A stretch of 64,000 nt of DNA from Costus lasius (Eukaryota; Streptophyta; Magnoliopsida; Zingiberales; Costaceae), in NCBI GenBank assembly GCA_027563935.2, contig CM050446.2:126186499-126250498 (forward strand), given 5' to 3'. This document shows, piece after piece, positions 49,401 to 62,400 of this stretch. Position 1 is the first letter of the stretch. Every line of letters starts with the position of its first letter. A program made the position numbers and the translations under genes. The notes beneath the pieces were generated by a model. The model saw nothing but the letters and a program-made list of their open reading frames with translations, did no database searches and was not told where the DNA came from.

Positions 49401-52400
49401 ACCTCCCAACTATGCTAAAGCGTTAGGTTGTATTCTCCAAACCATATAGAAGTGTCATAACCTCAAGTCAGAGGATTAATGCAACTATGCACCTTTGTCA
49501 CATATAAGATTAACTTGCAACACCCAAGTTAGCCTCACAGTGAGTTGATCCCGTATATCCATACTTGATATCTCATATGCTTACGTTAGCATCACATATA
49601 TAACCAGAGCATATACCAGTCTTTAATGCACCATATCTGTCCCTTATCTACTATAGCACTAGACTAGGGACATAACATCGAGCCCAGATAGAAACGGTCT
49701 CCATAGACATTATTATCCAAATATACAAAAAATGCATATGTAAATATAAGCACAATAATAACAATGCCAAAATGTATATCAAAGTAAAATATAAAAATGG
49801 ACCAACAACGGGTCCTAGGGTATAAACACTAACAATCTTCCACTTGCACTTGATCTTAGCTGTGGAGAAATCTCAATCCCTCGTCCCTAGTGTCATGGGC
49901 AATTTTTCTTTATGTCGAAAGACCCCAATGACCGGCAAGATTTACACCGTGGATCCCTTAGCCTTCTAATCTACCTGTGTGGTGCTCGATATGCTCATAG
50001 AAGCTCGAAGGAATATATCCACAACTAGCATAACGTTCACGTCTAAAGGTTCAGCCGCCTACCAAACTCAATGACACACCACAACTTATATTGCATGGCC
50101 TACACCAATTGCCACTGTACCTCGCATCAACAATGGCAAAATACATGGCCGTGCATCCCAACATAATCCAGATAAATAGGAAAAACTGTATTATATTAAT
50201 AATACATAAAAACCCTCTTCTACTCATACACTTACGCTCACTATGCACCATCATCTCGCCCATCCTCGTCAATGTCGTCCACTATAGGTAGATCAGTCCT
50301 CAACCCCATGTCACCTAGGGGAAGATACGCGAGAGGTAGGTACACCACCTATCCCACATTCGACCTTGAGCCAAGAAGCGCCTCTCCTAGGGTTGGACCT
50401 TGTCTGATGATCACTACCTCAGAGTGATCGACATCACAATCACAGCTTAGGATTCCACCACCTTAGTGGGATCCGCTGCTTCGTCACAAGAGAGGTAACC
50501 ACCCTAGGTGACCTACGCGTCATCCCTCGTCTACGCCTAAGGGGCGCCGAGAAGATACTATCGTATGGGGGCCTCCACCCCTAAGAGGGCGCCAAAGTGT
50601 ATGAGTTTACATGTGTTCAGGTTGCCAAGAAAGGAACATGCCAAGGGCACCCACTCTCGTGCCAAGCATGCTTGTGGGTGACCTGGCTTGTGACCACACT
50701 CCACACAAAGCGGGATCCTCAGGCGTACAACACGTCCAACACACATGCTTCATCCTACCTCCGGTGAGCTCGTGAGTGCACCCACTTCACCGCCTTGCCT
50801 CTCCTCACGGTCGAGGGCACACCTACCCTCATGCATCGCTGCCTGGGAGGGAGATGGCGCTCTAGGTTGAGGGCACCTCGCCCTCACGTGCAACATCAAC
50901 GGAAGGGGAGCCGCCACTCCCCTTGTTCGAACCTTGTCGTATGTCATGTCCAGCCACCTCTTGCCGCTGTGATCATCTCCACAGGTCGCCGCCTTGATCA
51001 CGTCTGCTTTGATAGTCACTACTTGATTTGCCCTATCTGGGTGCGTCCGCCACGGCTGGTCGGCAGGGACCATTGCCGCTTAACCTCTCGTCGTCGCCTA
51101 CTCGACCCACTCCTCCGAGATGGTCTATTGCAGTCAGCCGACCGGCGAGCAGGGGCCACCACCCCTGCCATGTTTCTCTCTTCTTCCCTTTCTTTCCCTA
51201 TTTGCACAGGAAGAAAGAAGTCAACTACCCTGGTTTTGGAACGGACAGGGTGTGGAACCTTGGCCGTCTGGAGCCCCCTCCACGGCTAGAGTTTTCCTTT
51301 TTATAGACGTCAACTAAGGCTCCTCGCGTCTGAACTAGTACGCATGTACATCACCCTTGGTTGAACCTCGATCAACCAGGGTGGAGTCCTTGTCTGCTCA
51401 TGCACGTTTATCCGTCCTTGTAGGGAGGGCGAGGCATGCCCACTCGTCGAACCCACTGTTGCGTCAACTTCCCCTACAACTCTATCATGCCAAGCCTTTG
51501 GCACATGCACACCACACCAAAGCATGTGTTGTGCCCGTGTATCTCCGCCAGACGTCGAGGGAGCAATGTCATCTATCGCACTCGATGTGTGTCGGGACAT
51601 AATAAAATTCCAAAGGGCATCACACTTAGTATGACCATGCTTTTGCTCCGCTAAAGCCTTGGTCAGTGAGTTTGTCAGATTGTTATCTGTGTCGACTCTA
51701 CATATCTTGACATTACCTCTGTCAATGATCTCTCGGATCAAGTGAAATCGCTTGAGTATGTGTTTGAATTTCTGATTAGACCTTGGTTCATTTGTCTATG
51801 CAATCGCTTCATTATTGTCACAATAGAGATTAATCGAATCCATAACACTTGAAACTAAGAACTTTTGTATCCAAACCACTTCTTTGGCTGCCTCAAAAGC
51901 TGCAACATACTCAGCCTTAGTCATAGAATCAATTATGATGGACTGTTTGAAATTCTTCTAGCTCACAACACTTTCATTTAGCTGAACATATAACCTGCTT
52001 GCAATCTAAAATTATCTGGATCAAACTAGAATGAGGCATCAGTGTAACCTTGCACACTGAGCTCTTTTTGTCTTCTATAAACTAAGAATAAATCTTTAGT
52101 TCTTCTTAGATACTTAAGGATTTAAATAGTAGTACAACTATCCAGTGTTAAACACTTGAATTAAATGGGTATCAGCTAGTTATGCTCACAACATAAACCA
52201 CATCTGGACAAATACACAACATCATATACAGGATCAAATCTACTGCCGAACCATAGGGTACTCGACTCATGTCATCCTTCTCAGCCTGCGTCGAAGGACC
52301 CTGGCTCTTTAAGAGAGATAATCCATGCCTCATTAATATATCCTTTCTTGGAATTCTCTAAGCTAAACCTCTCAAGCACCTTATTGATATAAGTACTTTG

Positions 52401-55400
52401 ACTCTGGGTTAGGAGCTTCTTGGATATATTCCTGTAAATCCTCACACCTAAGATATAGGCGGTCTCCCTTATGTCTTTCATCTCAAAACACTTCCTTGAT
52501 CATGTCTTCACTATATGACGAGAAGAGATGTCGTTTCCAATGAGGAATATATCATTGATATAAAGACTAGAAATATCACCAAGCTCCCACTGCATTTTTT
52601 GTACACACAGATGTCATCTTCGTTTTTGATAAAGTCACAATCTCTTTCTGCCTCATCAAACGAAGATTCTAACTTCGAGAGACTTGTTTTAATCCATAAA
52701 TGAATTTCTTTAGTTTGCATACTTTACAAGCATATGTAAAATGGCTGAAACTATTAAGATGTATATTTTACACATCCTCTGATGGCTTCTCATTAAGAAA
52801 TATGGTCTTTACATCCATTTAACATATCTCATAATCATAGAAGGCAACTATAGCAAGTATAATCCGAATGGATTTGAATATGGCAAAAGAAGGTTTTATC
52901 ATAGTCCACTCGGTGGACTAGCTTGAAGCCTTTTGCCATTGGTTTGCCCTTATATGGAATCTATCTCTGATCGCATGGCCTCAAGCCATCACTCAGAGTT
53001 CGATCCAACAACCGCTTCCTCATAGGTCTTCAACTCATCCTCGATGATGAAGATACATCATATCAAGTCAGTAATGACCTATACCTCTCAGGTTCATAAT
53101 AAATCCTACCCAATCTACGTGGAGCTTGTGTCTGAGCCTTGGGTGGGCTGATAACCTGTGCATGTGGCTCAGGTTCTACCTCAATCTCAATGTCTTGCAG
53201 TTGACCTTGGACTTCTTCCAAGTTAAATTTTGTCCCACTAGCTTCTTTTAAAAGAAATTCCTTCTCTATAAAGACAACTCCACAAGCAACAAAAACTTTG
53301 TTCTCCGTGAGTATATAGAAATAGTATCTTTTAATTTCCTTGGAATATCTCACAAATACATATTTATCAGTTCTGAGTTTTAGCTTTACTAGAATCCTAA
53401 CATTTAAAATATGACTCACATCTCCAAGACTTTGATAAAAGAGATGTTTGATTAGCTACTTGTCCATAGCTTATATGGCATTTTGGAAACTATCTTACCT
53501 AAAATATTATTCAATATCAGAGAAGCTGTCTCTAGTACATAACCCCAAAAGTAAGGTGGAAGAGTTGCATGACTCATCATACATCGAACTATGTCGAGTC
53601 ATCATACATCGAACCATGTCGAGTAAGATTTGATTTCTCCTCTTAGACACATCATTCTATTGAGGTATTACAAGAAAAGTGAGTTGAGATAAAATCCTAC
53701 TCTCTCATATAGTCATTGAACTTATGGCTCAAGTACTCTCCGTCTAGATCTGATCGAAGAGCCTTAATAGATCTTCCAAGGTGGTTCTCTGCTTCATGTC
53801 TAAACTCTTTGAATTTCTTAAAGAATTCAGCTTTATATCTCATCAAATAGACATAATCACATCTACTGAAATCATTAGTAATACCCTCCCCTCCTTTGTC
53901 TTGCTTACTAAATGGTCTACACACATCACTGTGTATGAGATCCAATAAGCCTCTGCCCTCTCACCTATCTTGGTGAATGATACTTTTATCATCTTCCCTA
54001 ATAAACAAGACTCGCAAGTATCAAACTCCTCACACGAAGTTGAGTCCAAGAATCTATTTGCATTAAATTGTTGAATGCAATTCTTTTTTATATGGGCTAA
54101 TTGAGAATGTCATAGATACGTATCATTTGAACCACTTAATTTGATCTTCTTATTATTTATATTACAAATAGAAGTGTTCATGCCTGGACATACAAGCTAT
54201 TGTATAAAATACCCATGCCATAAAACATATTTACAAACAAAAATAAGTGTTCTCTTTTATTTCAAGTTTAAAGCTTTTTTGTGCCAAAGCAGGAATGGAT
54301 ACAATGTTTTTCGTAATGGAGTGTACAAAATAGTAATGCTTAGTTCTAACAAAAGTCCAAAAGGCAGGGTAGGATGAGATGCATAAGTGACTTATGCCTC
54401 CTAAGGTGGACACGTCGGCCAATTGCGTTAAGCAATTCCCCTTATTAAGACAATTCAAACACTTTGTGTCTAGCGAGCACTGGATCCAACACGAAATCCT
54501 AACTTCTCAACACTGCCTCTAGAATTTCATCATGTGGTCTAATCCACATATGACAAAACTAGTCAAGTTTAACTCGACCGTTATACCTTGGGTCAATGTG
54601 TCTCCTGCGAAGGCCCGCCCACATTTATAAGTGGATTAGGGGTACACATTGTCATAACATACTTTCTAAAGATAAGTAAGTGTATCCCACGAGGTTGAAA
54701 AATAGTGTACAACACCACTTATCAATAACTTGACGAGGACTATGTGTCAGAAGACTAAGTCATACTTGATATAATTTATTGAGATTTTTTATGGTCTCAC
54801 CATTTAACTTTATCTTTTATCTAAGATGCTGCAATCCTGTAGTGTTTAGAAAAAAAGATAAAACATCATAAACATACTTTAGCAAAAATAAGTATAACAA
54901 TATTTATTCTCGTAGATAGAACAATGGATTTCCAAGATCATCAAAATAGTGATAGTACAATTTCATATATACATTAGAAGGTATCAACTATAGTCCATTC
55001 CATACAAAGATCTAACTTTCATAATAATGCAAATCATGAAGACCACATTAATGGAAAGCCACATGGTTGTATCCCCATTCTGAGCAAGCAAGATATTATA
55101 ATTTTGTATCATACAGGCAGCTCAGTCAATCAACTTAATTACCGACACTGAATAGAATAGGTGATTTCATGTAAGAAATGTCAATTATAATTGAATCTCT
55201 ACTTGGTCAAATTGCATCAACTAACAGATCATCCAAAATATATCTTGACTAAGCTGACAATGTTGAACTGAACAATTAAACAATAACTGAAACCCATTTG
55301 AATAACCAACATAAAATAAGGAACAAAACCAAACTAAATAGATGGAATAAATATTCTCTATAGAAATAAGGACCAATGTACTTGAAAAAGTTAGTACATT

Positions 55401-56364
55401 ACTCCTTTGACAATCCAACAAAATAAAATTAGCCATTTGGTTGGCTGTGTACTGCATTATTTCTATTGGTAAGGGATTATGATAGACTAGTCAAGATATT
55501 CAACTAGTCCGAGATATGAGGATGAGATGTCTAGATTGCAAATACAAAAATAATGAATTTCACACAAATAAAGCAGTACAATTACTTGACTAAACCACAT
55601 ATTTTGACATAAGTTTCATATTATAAGAGAACATGTATGATTATTGTGCACCATTTTTTTTCAAAAACACATTATTTAATTACTTTCCAACTATTGAAAA
55701 ATATGTTGGTATAAAATATTGTAATGTACAAGAATATATAAAACAAAGATTTAAATTTTCATCAAGTGCAGCTTTCCATGATCCATTGGACAGTACGGCA
55801 CATGTGCCATTCCAAGCACAAACCATAGTATCACATAACAATTATAATGCATCATACCTAATAAATTGATCATTGTATATAAGAAAATATCTACCACTAT
55901 ACTGAAGTTAATGGAAACATAAAACCTAGACCGACAATGTATTATCATATCTAATAAATTAAGCATGTCATATTATCTCCTAGAGTATTTTATACATGTA
56001 AGCATAACACTAAAAATTAATTTAAAAAATAATTTTTTATTTACTTAGCTAGAGAGAATTTTCCTTTTTTATTTTAGCAATTAGTTCAGTACATAATTGA
56101 AAAGCTACCCATTTTGTTTACAATAATCAATTTCTTTTCATATCCTTACCCTCAACTCTCTACCTTACAAAGCTAAGGACGCTTGGAATAAGGAGTGGCT
56201 TAGGGAATTTAAGATATGTTTCTCCTTCCTCATGCATGAAATTTTCTAAAATCATGAATTCTGTGCTCTATGACATAGTTAAGTTAAAATTTATTTGTTG
56301 TTAGAATCTAAGAATACATAGCCCAGATTTGATTTCTATATATTTCATGACGCTTTATTATGTA

Positions 56365-56408
<44 letters not shown>

Positions 56409-59400
56409 TACATATTTAGATAATTATATTTGGCTTTAAAAATTTGTAATAATAAAATAAAATATAATACCGTCTAGCAATATATTAGTTTGGACACAAT
56501 TTATGAGATGTTACTATGTCAATAATTTATTATATGAAAGTAATTTAGAAAATAATATAATTTATATAGTATCTTGAATTGTTATTAAAATTTGAGCAAG
56601 TTATAATTTATAATTAAATTAGTGAATGTATTGATGGTACATTAGCTTTCTCAATTTAAAGTTTTGATTATCATAATTTTTCTTAAGTTATTATAAAGGT
56701 TTATTTTCAAAATACATGTATGCATTTTGAAAACTTAAGGTAAGTTAGAATTCATGAAGATTTATCAATACATATTTGTGTAACATAGTATAGAAATTAA
56801 TGATTCCAATATAATAACATAAGGTAACCGTAAATCAATAGTATTAGTATCATACTTTATCATCTTAAAATTTAGGATGAAAATGTAACTTAAAATGTAA
56901 TTTGTATAAATGTTAAAGTATCTATGATGATAAGCTAAGACAGATGACCTAGTGTAATGATGTAAGTAAATTTATATTCTGGATATTTTAATTAGAAAAC
57001 TTGTATGAATTTGTAGATTAATAAAGATCTCTACCTTAGCAGGCTATTGACCAATGCCTAGATGATGCTTAGACTTATCCAAACAAATCTCTAGCTTAAA
57101 TCATTAATTCATTATACCAAACCTGATTTGTATCTTATAAAGCTAACTCAACTACATAAGGATTGACCCAACTGCACCAGCTCTCTAATCAGGTTTGCAG
57201 GCTCACCTGACTCGATCCATGCTTGAGCTTGAATTCAGATATAACTAGGGGCGGGATGCAAACTTTTCTATTGGGCTGGGTTGGTAAGCACAATGCTAAA
57301 AATGACCCAAAACCTCCCAAACAAAACAATAACACAAAACAAAGCCCCATCTCTTTAAATTTAGATTTTCTTTTATTTACACAAAATTAGTTATGACCTC
57401 AGTTGACGAGTAGAGAGGAGGAAAAAGGAATAATTAATTACTAAGTTAGGGTTACAGGTATATATGAAGACAGATTAGATAATACTAATGGGTCAAATAG
57501 GTTAAACCCACTAATACTAACTAACCCGTTAAGCAACCCGTTAACCTAATACACAGCATACTCTTAACACACCCCCTCAAGCTGAGAAAATATATCAATC
57601 ATGCCCAGCTTGTTACAGAATTCACACAATTTAGTTGTGTTGAGAGCTTTAGTGAAGATATCGGCAACTTGCTCTTCAGACTTAGTATATGGAGTGGCGA
57701 TTTGGCGATTTGAAATAGCATCTCTGATAAAGTGACAATCAACTTCCACATGTTTGGTGCATTCATGAAAGAATGGATTATTTGCAATGAAAATAGCTGA
57801 CTGATTATCGCAATGCATAATCATAGGAATATTCACAACTAGGCCAAACTCTACCAATAAACCTTTAATCCATAACAGTTCACATGTGGTATGGGCCATA
57901 GCACAGTATTCTGCTTCACAGCTTGATCTAGACACCACATTTTGTTTCTTGCTCTTCCAAGTGACCAGATTTCCCCCAACGTATACACAAAAACCTGATA
58001 TAGACTTACGGTCATCCACGTTCCCTGCATAATCAGCATCAGAGTAGGACTCAACAGCAAGGTGTCCATTTTTCTTGTACAGGAGACCTTTGCCCGGGCA
58101 TTTCTTGAGGTATTGAAGAATTCGTAGTACAGCTTTCCAGTGACACTCTTTGGGGGATTGCATGAACTGACTGACTACACCCACTGCAAACGAAATATCT
58201 GGGCGAGTAACAGTGAGATAAATGAGTTTGCCCACAACTTGTCTGTATAAGAGAGGATCAGTATCTTCATATGTTTCCCATAAGCTATGTCATTCATTCG
58301 GAGCCATCGGCACATCATGGGGTTTACACTCTAGCATTCCAGTGTCAGATAGAAGATCAAGTACATACTTCCTTTGAGATAAGTGAACATTGGAACCGTT
58401 ATAGGCAATTTCAATGCCAAGAAAATAACGAGGTTTACCCATATCACGAAGAGAGAATTGTGATTGAAGATAAGTCTTGGTCTCATGGATACCTTTGGAG
58501 TCATCGCCAGATAAAAGGATGTCATCAACATAAATAGCCAAGATGATAATACCAGAAGGTGACTTCTTGATAAAGATGGAGTGATCAGATTTACAGTGAA
58601 GGAAGCCAATCTGAGATATTATAGTAGAAAACTTCTGGAACCACGCTCGCGGGCTTTATTTGAGACCATAGATAGCTTTGTGTAACTTGCAGACCATCCC
58701 CCCGGCTTGACATAACCAGGAGGTTGATGCATATAAACATCTTCAGTAAGATCACCATACAGAAACGCGTTCTTAATATCTAGCTGATGAAGAGACCACC
58801 CAAGGTTAATGGCAAGAGAAAGAATAATGCGAACAGAATTCAACCGGACAACCGGAGAGAACGTATCCAAGTAGTCCACACCATATATCTGTATAAATCC
58901 TTTGGCCACCAAGCGTGCCTTATAGCGATGAACATAACCATCAGGATTATGTTTAACAGTGTACACCCACCGACACATAATCGGGCGAGCACCAGAAGGA
59001 AAGGGAACAAGACTCCAGGTGCAGCGCGAGGTAAGAGCATCCATTTCCTCATCCATGGCAACCTTCCAATGTGGAAGAGAAAGGGCGGTGGAATGGCTGG
59101 TAGGAATAGTGCTCAAAGATAAAGCAGTAATAAAGGCATTATGAAATGTGGAAATGCGTTTGTATGAAACATAATGAGAAATGGGATACTTAGCGGTCGA
59201 GCGACGCCCTTTGCGAAGAGCAATGGGCAGATCATCTGGAGCTGGACTAGGATCCTCAGGCAAAGTCGAGTCAGGCGGGGGGACCGGAGCTGGAGCGGCT
59301 AGTGCCCTGCGATGATACACCTGTAAAGGAACAGTGGAAGTACCAGGAACCAACGAAGGCACAGATGGTACATCTAAGGGGCATGGAATAGGTAACGGAA

Positions 59401-62400
59401 TGAGAAGATCCGCAGGGACGGAATTTGAGAAGTATGGTGTAGATTCAAAGAATGATACATCCATACTCACAAAATACCGTCCTATCTTGGGATCAAAACA
59501 CCTGTATCCTTTTTGAGTTCGAGAGTAGCCAAGAAAGACACATTTAACAGCACGTGGACTCAACTTATCATTCCCTGGAGAGAGATTGTGAACATAACAG
59601 AGACATCCAAATGTCCTGGGTGGAATTGGAAAGGTAGGACAATCCGGTGAAATAATGGAAATAGGAGATTTACCTTGAAGTGTGGAGGTGGGAATCCTGT
59701 TAATTAAGTAGGTGGCAGTTAGAACAGCATCACCCCAAAATTGTTTAGGGACACACATGTGAAACATAAGGGCGCGAGTGACATCAAGTAGATGACGGTT
59801 CTTGCGTTCAGCAACACCATTCTGTTGAGAGGTATAAGGACAAGTAGTTTGGTGGAGAATTCCTTGAGATTCACAAAACTTGGTAAACCCTGAACTGGTG
59901 TACTCAAGTGCATTATCAGTGCGTAAAATTTTCAACGGTAAACCAAATTGATTTTTAATCTCAAGGTAAAACAATTAAAAAACATGAAGCACATCAGAAC
60001 GATTTTTTAATAAATAAATCCAACACATGCGAGAATAGTCATCTATAAATGTCACAAAATATTTAAAAGCATCTCTGGTGGAAACAGGACTCGGACCCCA
60101 AATGTCTGAATGAACAATATGAAAGGGTACAACGGTAGGAGGACTGACACTTTTAGGAAAAGAGGTGCGATGATGCTTTCCAACCTGACATGCATCACAC
60201 TCAAAAGTAGGACAAGATTTAAGAGACAAAAATTGCTGCACTTTTGTTGAGGAGATGTGACCCAAGCGACAATGCCACGTGTAGGGTGAAGAAGCAGTCG
60301 TCAAAATGCGAGTGGGAGTAGAGGTAGGTTCGGTCAACACATAGACACCACCAACTTTAAGCCCCCCACCAATCTTCGCCTTCGTCCTGAGGTCCTGAAA
60401 AACGCAAGAGGAAGAGAAAAAAGTGATTGAACAGCTCAAGTTTTTAGTGAGGGCATATACAGAAATAAGATTCACTGGAAATTGTGGAACATAAAGGACA
60501 TTATTCAAGGTAATTGTAGGTCCTAAGCAAATTGTCCCTATGCCATGGACAGGAATAAGAGAGCCATCAGCAATGGATACCGGACTATGGTTGGTATCAA
60601 GTTAAAGTGAATCAAATAATGAACGATTACCTGAAACATGAGAAGTAGCCCCGGAATCTAAGATCCAGGTATTAGGAGAGGCAGCAAGGGAAGCAATACC
60701 AGAAACGCCAGGAGTAGTAGCCACCAAGGATGAGGAGGAGGATTCAGCCTGGGCTGCCAATCTAACAAGACGATCATACTCGGCTGAAGACACAGTGATC
60801 GTCGAGTCAGAAGAAGGAAATATATCAGCCTGTGCAGAGGTGGATGAATCATGATCAGCAGCCAACTTGGCATAGGTAGGTTTACCAAATTTTTTCCAAC
60901 ACCGGTCTGATGAGTGATTAGCGCGGCCGCAGTGTTCACAGGGTACAGTGGATCGGCCACGTCCTCTTCCTCGGCCAGAGCCGCCAGCACCACGTCGACC
61001 ACCATAGGGAGCAACAAGTGCACTACTGACAGGGGTGGTAGGAGTGCCCATAGAGACGCGCAAAAGACGGGAATAAACACTCTGAATTGTTGAGACAGAG
61101 GGATCAGCCAGTAACTGAGCTTTTGCAGCCGCATAAGAATCATCTAGGGCAGTAAGAAACCGGGAAACAAACAATTCTTGACGTTGCTGAATAGTCACCG
61201 AAACATCAGCAGTCGGCGGTTGTAACATTTGCAATTGATCTCATTTGCCCTTAAGAACCCTATAAAGGTCTGGTATAGACATTCCGGCTTGTTTAAGATT
61301 GAAGAGATCCTCATATAGTTGATGAACTTGACCGATAGTCTCCTGTGGAGTATAAATAGATATCAGTGCGTCCCAAATTTCTTTAGCTGTGTCCAAGCAC
61401 ATGACAGTTGATGCTATACTTGTCTCAATGTTGGCCAGAAAAGACGTGACAACGGCCATGTCCGAACGCTTCCATGACTCATAAGAAGCATCTAAGGGGC
61501 TTGGAGGCAAGCTAGTAAGATGCCGTTCTTTCCCGTGTGAACCAAGATAAAAACGGATAGATCTAGCCCAAAGTAAGTAGTTACTACCATCAAATTTAAC
61601 AGTGGTTGCAACACTAGAGGCAGGCTTAAATTCAGTTACAGTTGAGAAATCCATAGGAAAAAGCAATATTAAGAGGATGACGGCTCGAGCAAAGGAGCGG
61701 CTTGACCGAAACAATATCACCTGCGTGAAGCGATGAAGACAGCGAAGAGGAAGACCACAACTGCCTAGAAGAAGGTCTCAACACCAACGATAAGATAGCA
61801 CTAGCGATGAGGAAGTTCGCTAGAATTGAGAATCGTTGGTAGGAGTCGCTAGAAGGTCGCATCGAAGGGATCGCCGGTCAAGCTTCAAGCGTCTCCAGCC
61901 GCCTCACCGGAGGAAGATAGCGGAAGACGGAGTGATTATGCGCAAGCGGAAGTAGAAGGGGAGCGTCGCCTGGTCGAAGCGAACAAGGAGGGCGACGCCG
62001 GCGGTGGTGAAGTGAGAGAGAAGGGCGGCGACGGCGGAAGGGTGGTGGCGGCGACAAACCTGCCTCTGATACCAAGTTGACGAGTAGAGAGGAGGAAAAA
62101 GGAATAATTAATTACTAAGTTAGGGTTACAGGTATATATGAAGACAGATTAGATAATACTAATGGGTCAAATAGGTTAAACCCACTAATACTAACTAACC
62201 CGTTAAGAAACCCGTTAACCTAATACACAGCATACTCTTAACAACCTCCATGCAATCTATATTTAAGATATTCACATAAGAACATAATATTAATCATAAT
62301 TAATGCATATAAATTCCTTAAGCAATCCACAAGCCACACCCCTTCTTCCAAGCTCCCGAGGTTTGTAAGGTGGAGAAACGAGGGTAAGAGGATAAAAGGA

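Larger units (their letters stand above)
48348..54840 (-). mobile_element. Old, truncated Ty1/copia element in the eIF2 alpha intron
   Basis: A degenerate copia element on the - strand. Its 3' LTR is 48348-49834 and pol remnants run from about 54460 down to 51600. The gag region and 5' LTR were not found before the duplicated intron segment begins at 54884, so the element is 5'-truncated or too decayed to read there. The right limit is approximate. Confidence 0.65.
57401..62243 (-). mobile_element. Young, complete Ty1/copia element with TSD ACCTC
   Basis: 4843 bases on the - strand, the same strand as the host gene eIF2 alpha. LTRs at 57401-57569 and 62075-62243 are 169 bases each with a single difference. 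Target duplication ACCTC at 57396-57400 and 62244-62248. The LTR starts TGTTAAGAG and ends TCAACT on the - strand. The primer site TGGTATCAGAGG is at 62063-62074 and the purine tract TTGAGGGGGTG at 57570-57580. The near-identical LTRs show recent insertion. Confidence 0.95.

Noticed and set aside
50750..51317. Several overlapping 60-160 codon frames on both strands
   Set aside because: GC-rich segment inside a decayed element; no domain, no consistent frame and no splice context.
47388..55470. The duplicated intron segments as LTRs of the enclosed copia element
   Set aside because: They lack TG/CA ends and are not next to a purine tract or primer site; the element has its own LTR at 48348-49834.
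58787..59122. 111-codon frame on the + strand
   Set aside because: Antisense to the reverse transcriptase of the young copia element.
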